DNA of 64,000 nt from Scilla litardierei (Eukaryota > Streptophyta > Magnoliopsida > Asparagales > Asparagaceae), in contig CM061138.1 of assembly GCA_030789695.1 (NCBI GenBank), positions 12,038,214 to 12,102,213 on the forward strand, given 5' to 3'. The position numbers and the translations under genes are program-made. This document shows positions 32,055 through 41,689 of the stretch, in pieces. Within the stretch, counting starts at the first letter, position 1. Each line of letters starts with the position of its first letter. A model generated the notes under the pieces. That model saw only the letters and a program-made list of their open reading frames with translations. It was not told where the DNA came from and ran no database searches.

Positions 32055-33900
32055 TTAGTATAGTGTGGTTGGCTCAATTCCCAAATTACCCTTTATGTTC
32101 ATTATAATTACAAGTTTAACCTGAATGGAGAACACACTTAACAGATAGAATGGCATACTTGTAAATAAATAAAATATTGGACTTATTAGAAACTGTGTGT
32201 TTTGATATTTTAAAATACAAATAAATATATAAAAATACGGGAAAATTATGTAAAATACGTAAGAAATACGGAAAAATAAGTAAAAATACGGAAAATACAT
32301 AATAATTATGGAAAAATACTTTAAAATACATAATAAATATGGAAAAATATAGAAAAATACTTAAAATACATAATAAATCCTAAAAATACTACATGGACTC
32401 CTACAGATACTATTTAAAATACATAATAAATAAAAAATTAGTTAAAATACAAAATAAATACGGAAAAATATGGAAAACACATAATAAATATAGAAAAATA
32501 CTTAAAATACATAATAAATCCTAAAAATACTACATGGACTCCTAAAGATACTATTTAAAATACATAATAAATACAAAAAAATTAGTTAAAATACAAAATA
32601 AATACGGAAAAATACGGAAAACACATAATAAATATAGAAAAATACTTAAAATACATAATAAATCCTAAAAATACTACATGGACTCCTAAAGATACTATTT
32701 AAAATACATAATAAATACAAAAAATTAGTTAAAATACAAAATAAATACGAAAAAATACAGAAAACACATAACAAATATAGAAAAATACTTAAAATACCAT
32801 CAATTTAATTACCATATAATACGTGGTTAGAGAAAAAAATACTAAAAATAAAAGAGAAGCTACATTAATTAATGATCAATTAACTATTTAAAATACTGAA
32901 AATATGTTAGAACTTAAAATATGTTAGAACTTAAAATACTAAAATTTTCTAATAATAGTACTTATGGGATTGGTTATAAAAATAATAGTAAATACGAAAT
33001 ACTTAAAATACTAAAATTTTCTAATAAAAATATGTAAGAACTTATAACAGATTGGTTATAAAAATACAATAGATATACTACAAATTGCATGTTATTATTT
33101 ATGGGATAAATTTTTAAGTTGCATGTTATTATTTAAGGGATAATTTGTTAAACTGTTGTTCATGTAAATAATTATGCGATAATTATTTAAAGGTTAGAAA
33201 CTTAATTTTATGTGATATTTAAGTTGCTTATCTGCATGCTAAATTTTATAAGATAAAATTCGTTGACATGTTTTAATGGTAATTTTATTTTCTTGCATAT
33301 TATATGATAATTCAAGAAAGTCTCTTAGGATAGCCATTAAAATTCTTCTAAAACTTATGAGATGAATTTTAGATTGGCATGCTATGTTAAGTAAAATTGT
33401 TACAACTATTAAATACCTAATTCCTGATTAGGATAGTCCTTTCCAACGATTATTATTTTAAACGTTCTAATAATAATTTTGATAAACGTGTACACTTTAA
33501 ATTGTTGTTGTGTGAATTTATTAAAATCCAAATACATGATTAGGATAGCACGTTGAAACAAATAAAATCTTATAGTTGATAAGGACTCTAATAAAAGTTA
33601 TTAACGAATCATAATAAATTCGAATTTTAGGATTCAACTAGTTGATAGGATTAACTATTTTTAATAAAAGCCTTTTTGTTGATGGCAAACATATGAATGA
33701 TAAGTTTCCTTCAATGGACCATAATCCGGCTCAATGTGCTTGGCTAAGTGTGTTGGATCACCCTAGTTAGACTGGGGATAAGTGATCATGGCTTAATCAA
33801 TTCCCTGACCGAGTTCCGCTGGACCGCAAGGACGCAAATCATGATTATGTGACACCGTCGACTATATCTAAGTCTAATACGTTAATAATCTTTTTCAAGA
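32055..33900. other. AT-rich 5' non-coding part of the hAT element
   Basis: Very AT-rich, with dense AAAATAC motifs to about 33070 and then plain AT-rich sequence. No coding potential seen. It presumably represents transposase 5' UTR/intron or captured DNA. Confidence 0.55.
32345..32797. repeat. About 142-bp tandem repeat, three copies, inside the hAT element
   Basis: The unit starting ACTTAAAATACATAATAAAT occurs at 32359, 32500 and 32643, with a fourth start at 32786. Each unit contains CCTAAAAATACTACATGGAC and TTAGTTAAAATACAAAATAA. The copies are nearly identical. Confidence 0.93.
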
Positions 33901-33913
33901 TTAATCGTAACCC

Positions 33914-36906
33914 TTGTTATATGGTGCAGTAATTAAAATATCTCGAAGAACTCCAAAGGAGAAGACGGTGGATATTGGGTGGTCTCACTGTAAAATGATC
34001 GCAGATAACCATAGACATATAAGGTGCAACTATTGCCGGAAAGAAATGCATGGGGGCGTGTCTCTCCTTAAGGAACACCTGGCGGGAATTACCGGGGATG
34101 TGCTGACATGCCCCGAGGCACCTAAAGAAGTGCGTGAAGAGATGAGAGCGCACGCATTTCAGAAAAAGAACGAAAGGGTAAATGCCAGATTTGAGAAGAA
34201 GATGATGGAGGAGGAGATAAGGGCAAGGCATATGAAGGAAATATCAGATGTATCAGATGAGTATGAGGATGACACCGAGGAGGCGAGGGACCTTAGAAGA
34301 TCTCTTAGAAGAAGTACGCAAGAACTTGTCGAAAAAGAGATTAGAAGTGAGGGTAGAAGGATGGGAGCAGGATCGTCTGATTCTGGGGCCCCTGGGCTAG
34401 CCAGATCGGGTAGTCGTGTCGGCCGAATGGCCGGTATATTCGCGTGCGGTTCTGCTCGCGATGTTCAGCCAACCGGTAGACCAGCCGATGCTCTCAGACT
34501 CGGTGCCGACCCTTTTTTCAGATGAAGAAGGGTAAATCCCAGGCAACCATAAAGAATACCTTCATGAAGAATACCATGGCTTATGTCGGCCGAGCTATGG
34601 CCAAATTTTTCTACTTCAACCACATCACATACAATGTGACCAATAACCCATATTACAGGCCCATGGTAGATGCTATTGCGGAATCGGGGCGTGGCGTTGC
34701 TCCACCCACTGCTTGGAAGCTGACACACACATACTTGGACATGGAGTATGAAGAGATCAAAAATTATGTAGAAACTTTTCGTGCTCAGTGGGATGAGTAC
34801 GGTTGCACACTGATGTGTGATGGCTGTACAACACAAAACAGAAGGAAGATTATTAACGTCCTTGTGTATTCGACCCACGGGACGTTGTTCCTGGACTCTG
34901 TGGATGCAACCGACCAATTCCAGAATGGTCCTTACATATTTGATGTTATGGACAAATATGTAGAACTAAGTAGGGAGCATAGAGTAGTCCAGATAGTTAC
35001 CGACAACGGGGCAAACTACAAGTCAGCTGGACAGCTGCTGATGCGAAAGAGACAGCATCTGTATTGGACCCCATGTGCGGCGCATTGTATCGACTTGATA
35101 TTTTCTGACATGGCAAAAAAAGTAGTCAAAAATATCGTCGCACAAAGTCAAATGGTAACAGGATTCATATACAACAAAGTATGGGTGCTCAGCTAGATGA
35201 GAAGAGAGACGGGTGAAAAAGAGTTGATCCCGCCTGGGACAACAAGATTTACGACCCACTTCATTGCTTTGGACACTCTATACGCGCATCGAGATGACCA
35301 GCAGAGAATGATCACATCCAGGGACTGGTCCGATAACTTTCAAATGCATAAACTAAAAGATAGGGACGTTGGAAACAACGTGTATGATCTGATTCATGGC
35401 GATGAATTCTGGCAGACTATCTCTAATGTCATCGCCGTATTTGAGCCCCTGGTGAAGGTTCTTCGAATGGTCGACATCGAAGATAAGGCCGAGATGGGGT
35501 ATCTCTACGAGGCCATGGACCGTGTAAAAGAGGAAATTCCGAAGAATATTGGTAGGGGATACAGAAAATGGTGAGACATGATCGACAAGAGATGGGATAA
35601 GCAGCTACATCAAGATATTCATGCTGCAAGCTATTTTCTGAATCATCGCTTTCAATACTCCTCCAATGCAACAAACGACAACGAGGTGCTGGTTGGACTC
35701 AGACGCGTTATCGAGAGGCTTAAACCAGACATCTCGAAGCAAATTGACATTGACAGAGAGCTAAAATTATGATTGACAATTGTAGCTGGAGGCCTATAAG
35801 ATGAGAGTTGGTTATTTCGGCTCCGCTAAGGCGGAAATGGCGATAACAAGGGTCACTCCAGGTATCTATATGGATCTTAGATTTCTATATGTTCCCCATA
35901 AAACGATCCATCTTTTCTGACCACTGAAACTTGTTGCAGCTCAATGGTGGATAAGCGTTGGGTTAGAGCAAGCTCCATAGCTTACACGATTAGCTGTGCG
36001 TGTGTTGAGCCAAACTGTCGCTTCGTCCAACTGTGAACGAAACTGGACCACTTCTCCCTCATTCACACAAAGACCCGGAACATGCTAACAATGGAACACC
36101 TTAAAAGGCCGGTCTATGTGCATTATAATATGAGACTGCGACATAGACATGCGAGAAGGAGCGAGAAGGCCGATCACCAGCTGATCGATTTGGATCAGAT
36201 TTTTCACGAGGATGATCCATTGGAGGAATGGACCAGGGAGACAGAAGACAGAGTGCTCGATGACAGAGACAATCCTTGGTTGGACGAGGCGCTTGTGGAA
36301 GCAGAACGTACACGAAGCAACCAACCGCGGCCAAGTCATGCCCCTGCGAATATCACGTACAAGCGAAAGAAGGCAGCCACTCGGGCTCGGCACGATAGCG
36401 ATGATGCTTCGTCTCCCGATGACCAAGGTCCTACAGACAGATGTTGTGGTGCGTCGGCATCCTTTCTCCATGCTGAGAGACGTGGAGACCATACTTATGA
36501 TACACAACATTCACATGGGTATAGAGAGCATGATAGGCAGCATAGTGAAAAACGGGGGGACGATACCTACGATAGACACTCTGAATATCAAGGGTATCAA
36601 CGTGCTTCTGATTATTATGGAGGTTAAAAATCTTATTCCGGTGGATACTCAGGAAGCCAAGGCGGTTATTGCGCACCGTACAGACACTATGATGTCTATG
36701 CTGATTATGATAGTCAATACAGGTACGGTCCAAACGTGACTGAGCAGTCCAGCAGTCAAGGCATTCATGACACGCCTTTCATCGAGCAGAGCTGGCCCTC
36801 AGCATATGATAACATGATGATATCTTTTTAGGCCCGGAACAGATGCAGTATTCATATCCTCCATACTACCATGCACCACAGCCGGATGATGAGAACTACG
36901 AATGAG
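33914..36906 (+). pseudogene. hAT transposase (BED zinc finger, DUF659-like core, C-terminal dimerisation)
   Basis: The N-terminal BED finger reads HCKMIADNHRHIRCNYCRKE then GGVSLLKEHLAGITGDVLTC. The linker has FACGSARDVQPTGRP. The DUF659/RNase H-like part has AKFFYFNHITYNV, TLMCDGCTTQNRRKIINVLV, VTDNGANYKSAG and WTPCAAHCIDLIFSDM. The C-terminus has AQWWISVGLEQAP and RVLSQTVASSNCERNW, the hAT dimerisation signature, then a Tyr/Gly/His-rich tail. Defects: a frame change at 34522, an in-frame TAG at 35194-35196, a TGA at 35572-35574 (after YRKW), and stops after 35770 and after LEQAP. It is therefore inactive, unless some breaks are unrecognised introns. Confidence 0.92.
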
Positions 36907-37064
36907 ATTTTTGTATTTTTTTTATTTATTGTCTTCATTCTTGTATCTTTTGATGTATTTTATTCAGCTTTTGTATTATGAAGGCAGATTTAGGGTTCAT
37001 CAATATTTATTGTTCTTTTATATCTATTAATTAGTTAATTGTTGTTACAAATGAGTAATGTGAA

Positions 37065-37270
37065 CAGAAAAATACGTGAAAAATACGTGAAAATACGTGA
37101 AAAATAAAGAAAATACATAAAATACAGAAAAATACAGCAAAGTATCTCCGATACCGAAATAGAGGAAAATACAACAAAGTATAAAATACAGGAAAATATT
37201 GTTAAATACAAGAAAATACAGCAAAGTATAAAATACAAAAAAATACAAAAATACAGGAAAATACAAGAAA
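37065..37270. repeat. AAATAC-rich subterminal repeat of the hAT 3' end
   Basis: Short repeats AAAATACGTGAAAA / AAAATACAGGAAAATA mirror the AT-rich motifs of the 5' part (32200-32800), adjacent to the GATACCG clusters at the terminus. Confidence 0.8.
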
Positions 37271-37438
37271 ATACAGGAAAATATCTCCGATACCGATACC
37301 AAAACAAAACTACCGATACGGACGATACCGAAACTTGCTTCCGAAACCGCCGAAACGGACGATACCGAAACCAAAACCTAAATTTTGGTCGGTGCGATAC
37401 CCTCCTCCGAAACCGATACCTAAAACCTTGGTACTGAG

Positions 37439-38096
37439 CATTGAATTGCTTCTTAAATGCATCTCATGTGATAGGCTTCACCAACCGAGCCTCTGCTGCG
37501 TCCCACCAGATCATGGCTCCATCTACTAACTTTAACTTCGCAATCTTCACCCAGGTTTCTGTAGGGATCCATACAACGTTCAGGTTATCCACAGAGCTGT
37601 TTAACCTCCCCTCTACCTGCAAGGGGTCCCCTCGTCTAGTAAATATAGCCGAATGCATGGCCCGAAACTGTTGTATCCCTCCGATAGTCTTAGGCTCCTC
37701 GCGAATAGCTTGAACAAGTTCTCATAGGGCCTGATCGGAAATTTGATGGACCGTGTGGTTACTCAAACATGATCCAGAAGTATTCTGTCCCATCCTTCTG
37801 GTGCGCTTTCAGCGATTGTAAACTCGCATGCGCCTGCATTCACAGAGCAATGTCAATTCTAATTAAGCATTTTTATCACGATGCATCATACACTTTCTAG
37901 ACTGTTCACGACGTTTGTTACAAGGACCGGTATGGGCCACCAAGAAAAACATGTCACGATCCGCAACTCGGTGTCGCAGCATGTTTCACCAAATGAATGG
38001 CAAATCCTGCAGTTAACCAGTGAAAACAATCTAGACACAAGCAGATATGCATCAAAATGCTTAAAAATTCATATATACATATATATATACACATAG
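37439..38096 (-). pseudogene. Gypsy gag, N-terminal part (family B), right of the hAT insertion
   Basis: Minus 37658-37464 reads STRRGDPLQVEGRLNSSVDN-like text then VWIPTETWVKIAKLKLVDGA and MIWWDAAEARLVKPIT, matching gag at 25230-24960. 5' of this is the leader, homologous to 25330-25640, up to the MITE at 38096. Confidence 0.83.
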
Positions 38097-38500
38097 AGGA
38101 ATATGAGCCTGAGCTGTCAGCGCAGGAAATTTTTCCTGCGCTGACAGCAATTTGGGGGGTCAAAAAATGTTCTTTTTCAAAAAGAAATTTGCAGGGTGTT
38201 CTCCAACTTGTTAACTAGCTCCCCACCAATTTTCAAGCCGATCCAACACCGTTTGAACCTCCATTCATCGATTTCAAGAAAACCGCTCCAGAATTCCGAA
38301 CTGTCAGCGCAATATTTTTGAAATCAATGAACGGATGCTCAAACGGTGTTGGATCAGCTTGAAAATTGGTGGGTAGCTAGTTAACAAGTTGAAGAACACA
38401 CTACAAAAAAATTTTGAAAAAAAAATATTTTTTGACCCCCCAAATTGCTGTCAGCGCATGAAAAATTTCCTGCGCTGACAGCTCAGGCCCATATCCCTCA
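38096..38500. mobile_element. About 405-bp full-length hairpin MITE
   Basis: The left end GAGGAATATGAGCCTGAGCT and the inverse of the right end GAGGGATATGGGCCTGAGCT match. Pairing continues through GTCAGCGCAGGAAATTTTTC, GCGCTGACAGCAATTTGGGG, GTTAACTAGCT and CCAACACCGTTTGA to a loop near 38300. It is flanked by TA on both sides, consistent with a TA target duplication. The terminal sub-motif AGCTGTCAGCGCAGGAAA / TTTCCTGCGCTGACAG is itself a palindrome. No coding capacity. The counterpart leader at 25600 lacks it. Confidence 0.9.
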
Positions 38501-38524
38501 TACACACACACACATATATATATA

Positions 38525-38652
38525 TAATGGGTATCATACGCCGTATGAGGCCTTGCCTCATATTCCCTCTCACATAAAACAAGCCCACATAGGTTGCTTT
38601 ATGTGAGAGGGAATATGAGGCAAGGCCTCATACGGCGTATGATACCCATTAT
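38525..38652. mobile_element. 128-bp near-perfect hairpin MITE, 'AATGGGTATCAT' family
   Basis: ATAATGGGTATCATACGCCG at the left is the exact inverse of the right end. Arms of about 60 bp (…CCTCATATTCCCTCTCACATAAA…) pair almost perfectly around a loop near 38588. It is inserted in a TATATA tract. The very low divergence suggests recent activity. Confidence 0.93.
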
Positions 38653-38721
38653 TCTCATATATATGTGTGTGAGTTTACAAAAAGGTATAGATCATGTTAT
38701 CCACGTATTAACAAAAATACA

Positions 38722-38734
38722 TCTGACACTACCA
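38722..38734 (-). other. Primer-binding site of gypsy family B (degenerate)
   Basis: Minus strand TGGTAGTGTCAGA beside the LTR start at 38737. The homologous site at 25656-25665 reads TGGTATCAGA. Confidence 0.7.
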
Positions 38735-39662
38735 TATGAATACATACACTACCTCTAAGTCAAAAGTCAGTGGTCTCTACCGCAAAGTCTGAGTCCTCAA
38801 ATACCGGTGCCTCCTCTGTCTCTGACTCAACACCTGGTGGTACAACAGCAATGAAGACCCACTAGGTAAATCACAATAATTCTATAATTTAGAATTTAAA
38901 CATGTGAGCATTGGAAAACACTAACTAGGAAACATGAAGTGGAAATAGATAACAGATTAATTAATATTTCATATCAGACATGCATTGGAATTTAAAGTGA
39001 ACATGTAACTCAAGTGATAATTTAAAATAATACTAACACAGTCATATCAATTTATATCAAATCTACGATGTGAATCATATTAGAGAGTATAGTAGGGGCC
39101 ATAAGTCCAAAAGTAATGATGTGGAACTCATTAATTAAGTCTGACGATACACTAGGGGTTCATCGGATTCATGATGTAACCCGTCAGAAACACCTGATGC
39201 GGTCAAGTCATTAGAAGCGTACTCCAGTCGCTCACATACTCTCACTAATATGATTTACCCCCAAAACTCAGTGAGTCTGAAGTTCCAAGTGTAAGTCAAA
39301 TGTACATCTCTTTGTACCTCAGTGAAACAGTACAGGTATAGTTCTAAATTAATGTTATTTTAATACATGATTACTAAAGTAGAGCTTGAATTAAATTTAA
39401 GACCACGTTGAAATTAATTCATATGTTGCTGTGCTATGTCATTCCAATTCGAATCATATTTCCAACATTCTATCTCACTGACTTTCCAGTTGATTTTTGT
39501 TTCCATGGCACACCTAACACATCAATTAGTCCCAATGTCGTGGGCCACTGAGCAAGATTATACTACGATTATCTAAGGAACATATAGCATATAGTGACGG
39601 AAAATAATGTAACATTTAGCATGATATAGATGTGCAATAATTTGAACATCTAATCATGGAGC

Positions 39663-39694
<32 letters not shown>

Positions 39695-39697
39695 GAC

Positions 39698-39990
39698 GCC
39701 CACGAGAGGGTGTCCCAGTGGTAAGTCATTCCGCTCCAAAGCCAAGGGGTGCGGGGTGCGGGGTTCGAGGCCTATGGCCGCCGTGACTTGGTAATTATTG
39801 TGGAATTTGTTGTGGAATTATTTACCCTGGGGCTACATCTCCCCTCTCGGACTTACCCGGGGGCCGTTGGGGGCACGGCGGTTTCCCCCCAGTTTGCATA
39901 GTCTCGGCCGGGCTCTCGCCTTACCCTCCTAAAAAACCCAAAGGCAGGGGGAGTGGATTGGGGATTTTTCTGGGTTGTCAATATATATAT
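39698..39990 (+). mobile_element. tRNA-derived SINE (Au-SINE-like)
   Basis: Head GAGAGGGTGTCCCAGTGGTA resembles a pol III A box, and GGGTTCGAGGCC (39761-39772) is a B box; spacing of about 50 bp fits a tRNA promoter. The body contains CTCCCCTCTCGGACTTAC-type text and ends in TTGTCA(TA)n. The target duplication ATATATGAAAGAC is present at 39685-39697 and, after the MITE, ending at 40182. The MITE is inserted in the (TA)n tail. It is not a functional tRNA gene: there is no folded cloverleaf, and a GCGGGGT duplication lies before the B box. Confidence 0.82.
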
Positions 39991-39997
39991 ATGGGAT

Positions 39998-40157
39998 TAA
40001 TGGGTATCATACGCCATATGAGATAGGCTCTCATATGCCCTTTCACATAAAGGAACCAAGTACAACCAAGTACAAGCCCATGTGGGCTTGTACTTGGTTG
40101 CTTTATGTGAGAGGGCATATGAGAGCCTATCTCATATGGCGTATGATAGCCATTATT
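39998..40157. mobile_element. 160-bp hairpin MITE, 'AATGGGTATCAT' family, inside the SINE tail
   Basis: TAATGGGTATCATACGCCAT at the left pairs with ATGGCGTATGATAGCCATTA at the right. Arms run through GAGATAGGCTCTCATATGCC and CAAGTACAAGCCCA to a loop near 40080. Same ends as 38525-38652, but with a different, longer interior. Confidence 0.92.
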
Positions 40158-41689
40158 CTATATATATATATATATGAAAGACAATAAGCACAATATTCTA
40201 ACATGCTAAATAGACTATAACTGAAACATAATTAGATAATTCGAGCTAACATGCATGTCGAGGTTGCGATCGGGGTCGCACCTTTGGAAATATGGGGGGA
40301 TGTACAATGGGAAATGGACAATCTGCTGAGCTCGGATAATTTTTATCATCGAACGTTTTCATGACTAAACCATGTATTCAAGGTTTTATATGATCCTTCA
40401 AGCAGTGATTTATGATCCCACGAGTAGAAAGCTAGGATCATTCAGGTAGTAGCCTGGTGTATGATCCAACGGGAAGTAATTTCAAAAATTCCAACGACCT
40501 TTAGAGGCCAAACCATCGTGTTCAATCATCGGGTAATTCCTAAGCCAACTCAGACATGTGAGGCAAAGCCTTGGGGTTCCCGTGCTAACCCACAACCTCC
40601 ACCAAGCCAAGACCCTAACCAAAACATCATCAACACGATATTTATAGCCACCATCTAAGAAAATCAACATCTAAAATTCCCAAAACAGTCGCAGTAGGGA
40701 GAAATCCACACATTGAGTCACGGGTTAGGTTTGAAAGGCCAAAATAATCTAAGCTGGGTCAAAGGAAGGCACGACGAGGCTTGGGGAGCCACAGGTCACA
40801 GTAAAGGTTTTAGAGCATAGAACAGTCTCAGCAGATGTAAGGAAATGCCACAGCAAGGCCTAGGGGAGGTCCACATGTCACAACAAAAGAGCAGGAAAGC
40901 CGGACAGTCCAGGAGAGGGGGCAAATCCCCAAAACAGCCCGCAGGCAAACCGAGAGACTCAATAGGCCACGGCCAAGAGGAAAACCCCTCGCACAGTCAC
41001 GGCGAAGGCAAGAGGGGTTGTAGCGGGGGTCACCGCCATACTCGAAGCTAAGAAATCATCATCGCAATTAAAGGGAAACAGAATCACAAATTTTAAAAAC
41101 CAAAATTTAGAGAATTAAAGTGATTTTACCGAACAGTGGACTGTCAAAGAAATCTGAAAAGAAATCCTAACTCCAGAGCAAGCTCCGAGCTCAAATCAAG
41201 ATAAAAGCCCGAAATTTTCTTTGGAAAAATATTTTTTGAGTGAAAAATCCAAAACCCTAGCCTTACTCGGGCTTAAATAAAGGAAGATAAGGCCGGTGGT
41301 GGTTGTAAAGGGGTAGGAGAAGGCCACGAAGGCAATCGGCCTCAGATCGATGTGTTTTCGTGTCGTAACCCTAGGATTTAGGGCGCAAGAAGGTCGTGAG
41401 GAGAAGACATGTGCTCAGTGACGTAGAGTGAGGAGAGGGGGACCGCATGGCTTCCTTCTAGTCGAAGGAAGGAGGAAGAAGAGAGAGCGATAAGAGAGGG
41501 GGCGGCGAAACATTTTTCGCCGCCTCAGTCGATGCGAGAGAGAAAGGCAAAGGGGAGAAGGAGGGGGGAGAATGAGTGGAGGGTGGGCTGCTGAGTTGGG
41601 TCTGGAAGATTAAAAGAAAAATAAAATAAAAAGAAAAGGGGATGAAAAATAAGGACTGGTCTTCTTTATAAAACAAATGGACTTTTACA

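Larger units (their letters stand above)
31139..37430 (+). mobile_element. hAT superfamily DNA transposon (6.3 kb), nearly complete
   Basis: An 8-bp target duplication, GTACTGAG, is perfect at 31131-31138 and 37431-37438; 8 bp is the hAT signature. The imperfect terminal inverted repeats are AAAGAATTGAGGGATC (left) and CAAGGTTTTAGGTATC (right, read inward), 11 of 16 matching. Both ends are packed with inverted and direct GGTATCGG / CCGATACC and TTTCGG motifs (31160-31275; 37140-37415), the usual subterminal transposase-binding repeats. The transposase is on the plus strand at 33914-36906. The related gag copy at about 24938-24965 lacks the insertion (GTACCGGCATTGAATTGC). Confidence 0.93.
25671..41689 (-). 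mobile_element. Ty3/gypsy retrotransposon (family B) with nested hAT, MITEs and SINE
   Basis: LTRs 25671-26752 and 38737-41689 flank a complete order on the minus strand: primer site, gag, protease, RT, RNase H, integrase, polypurine tract. Insertions into it are a hAT transposon (31139-37430), two hairpin MITEs in the leader (38096-38500, 38525-38652), and a SINE plus MITE in the 5' LTR (39698-40157). Every coding domain carries stops or frame shifts. No target duplication pairs 25671 with 41689, which fits recombination between tandem copies. Orientation is sense to UGT80A. Confidence 0.87.
38737..41689 (-). repeat. 5' LTR of gypsy family B (long form, with SINE and MITE inside)
   Basis: Starts TGAATACATACACTACC and ends GGACTTTTACA (TG...CA). 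Without the SINE-MITE insertion and one target duplicate the LTR is about 2.46 kb. It is the fuller copy; the LTR at 25671-26752 has lost about 1.48 kb of it. The 3' part (40200-41450) is GC-richer and contains small reading frames with no recognisable domain. Confidence 0.85.

Noticed and set aside
32345..32797. Regular tandem repeats considered as a CRISPR-like array
   Set aside because: No spacers between conserved short repeats. It is a plain 142-bp tandem repeat in a plant transposon.
36085..36739. Three 100-175 codon frames overlapping the transposase C-terminus
   Set aside because: The frame beginning at 36082 on the plus strand continues the hAT dimerisation motif (VYVHYNMRLR). The others are shadows.
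39698..39780. Possible tRNA gene
   Set aside because: A and B boxes are present but there is no cloverleaf. Followed by a SINE body with (TA)n tail and flanked by a target duplication.
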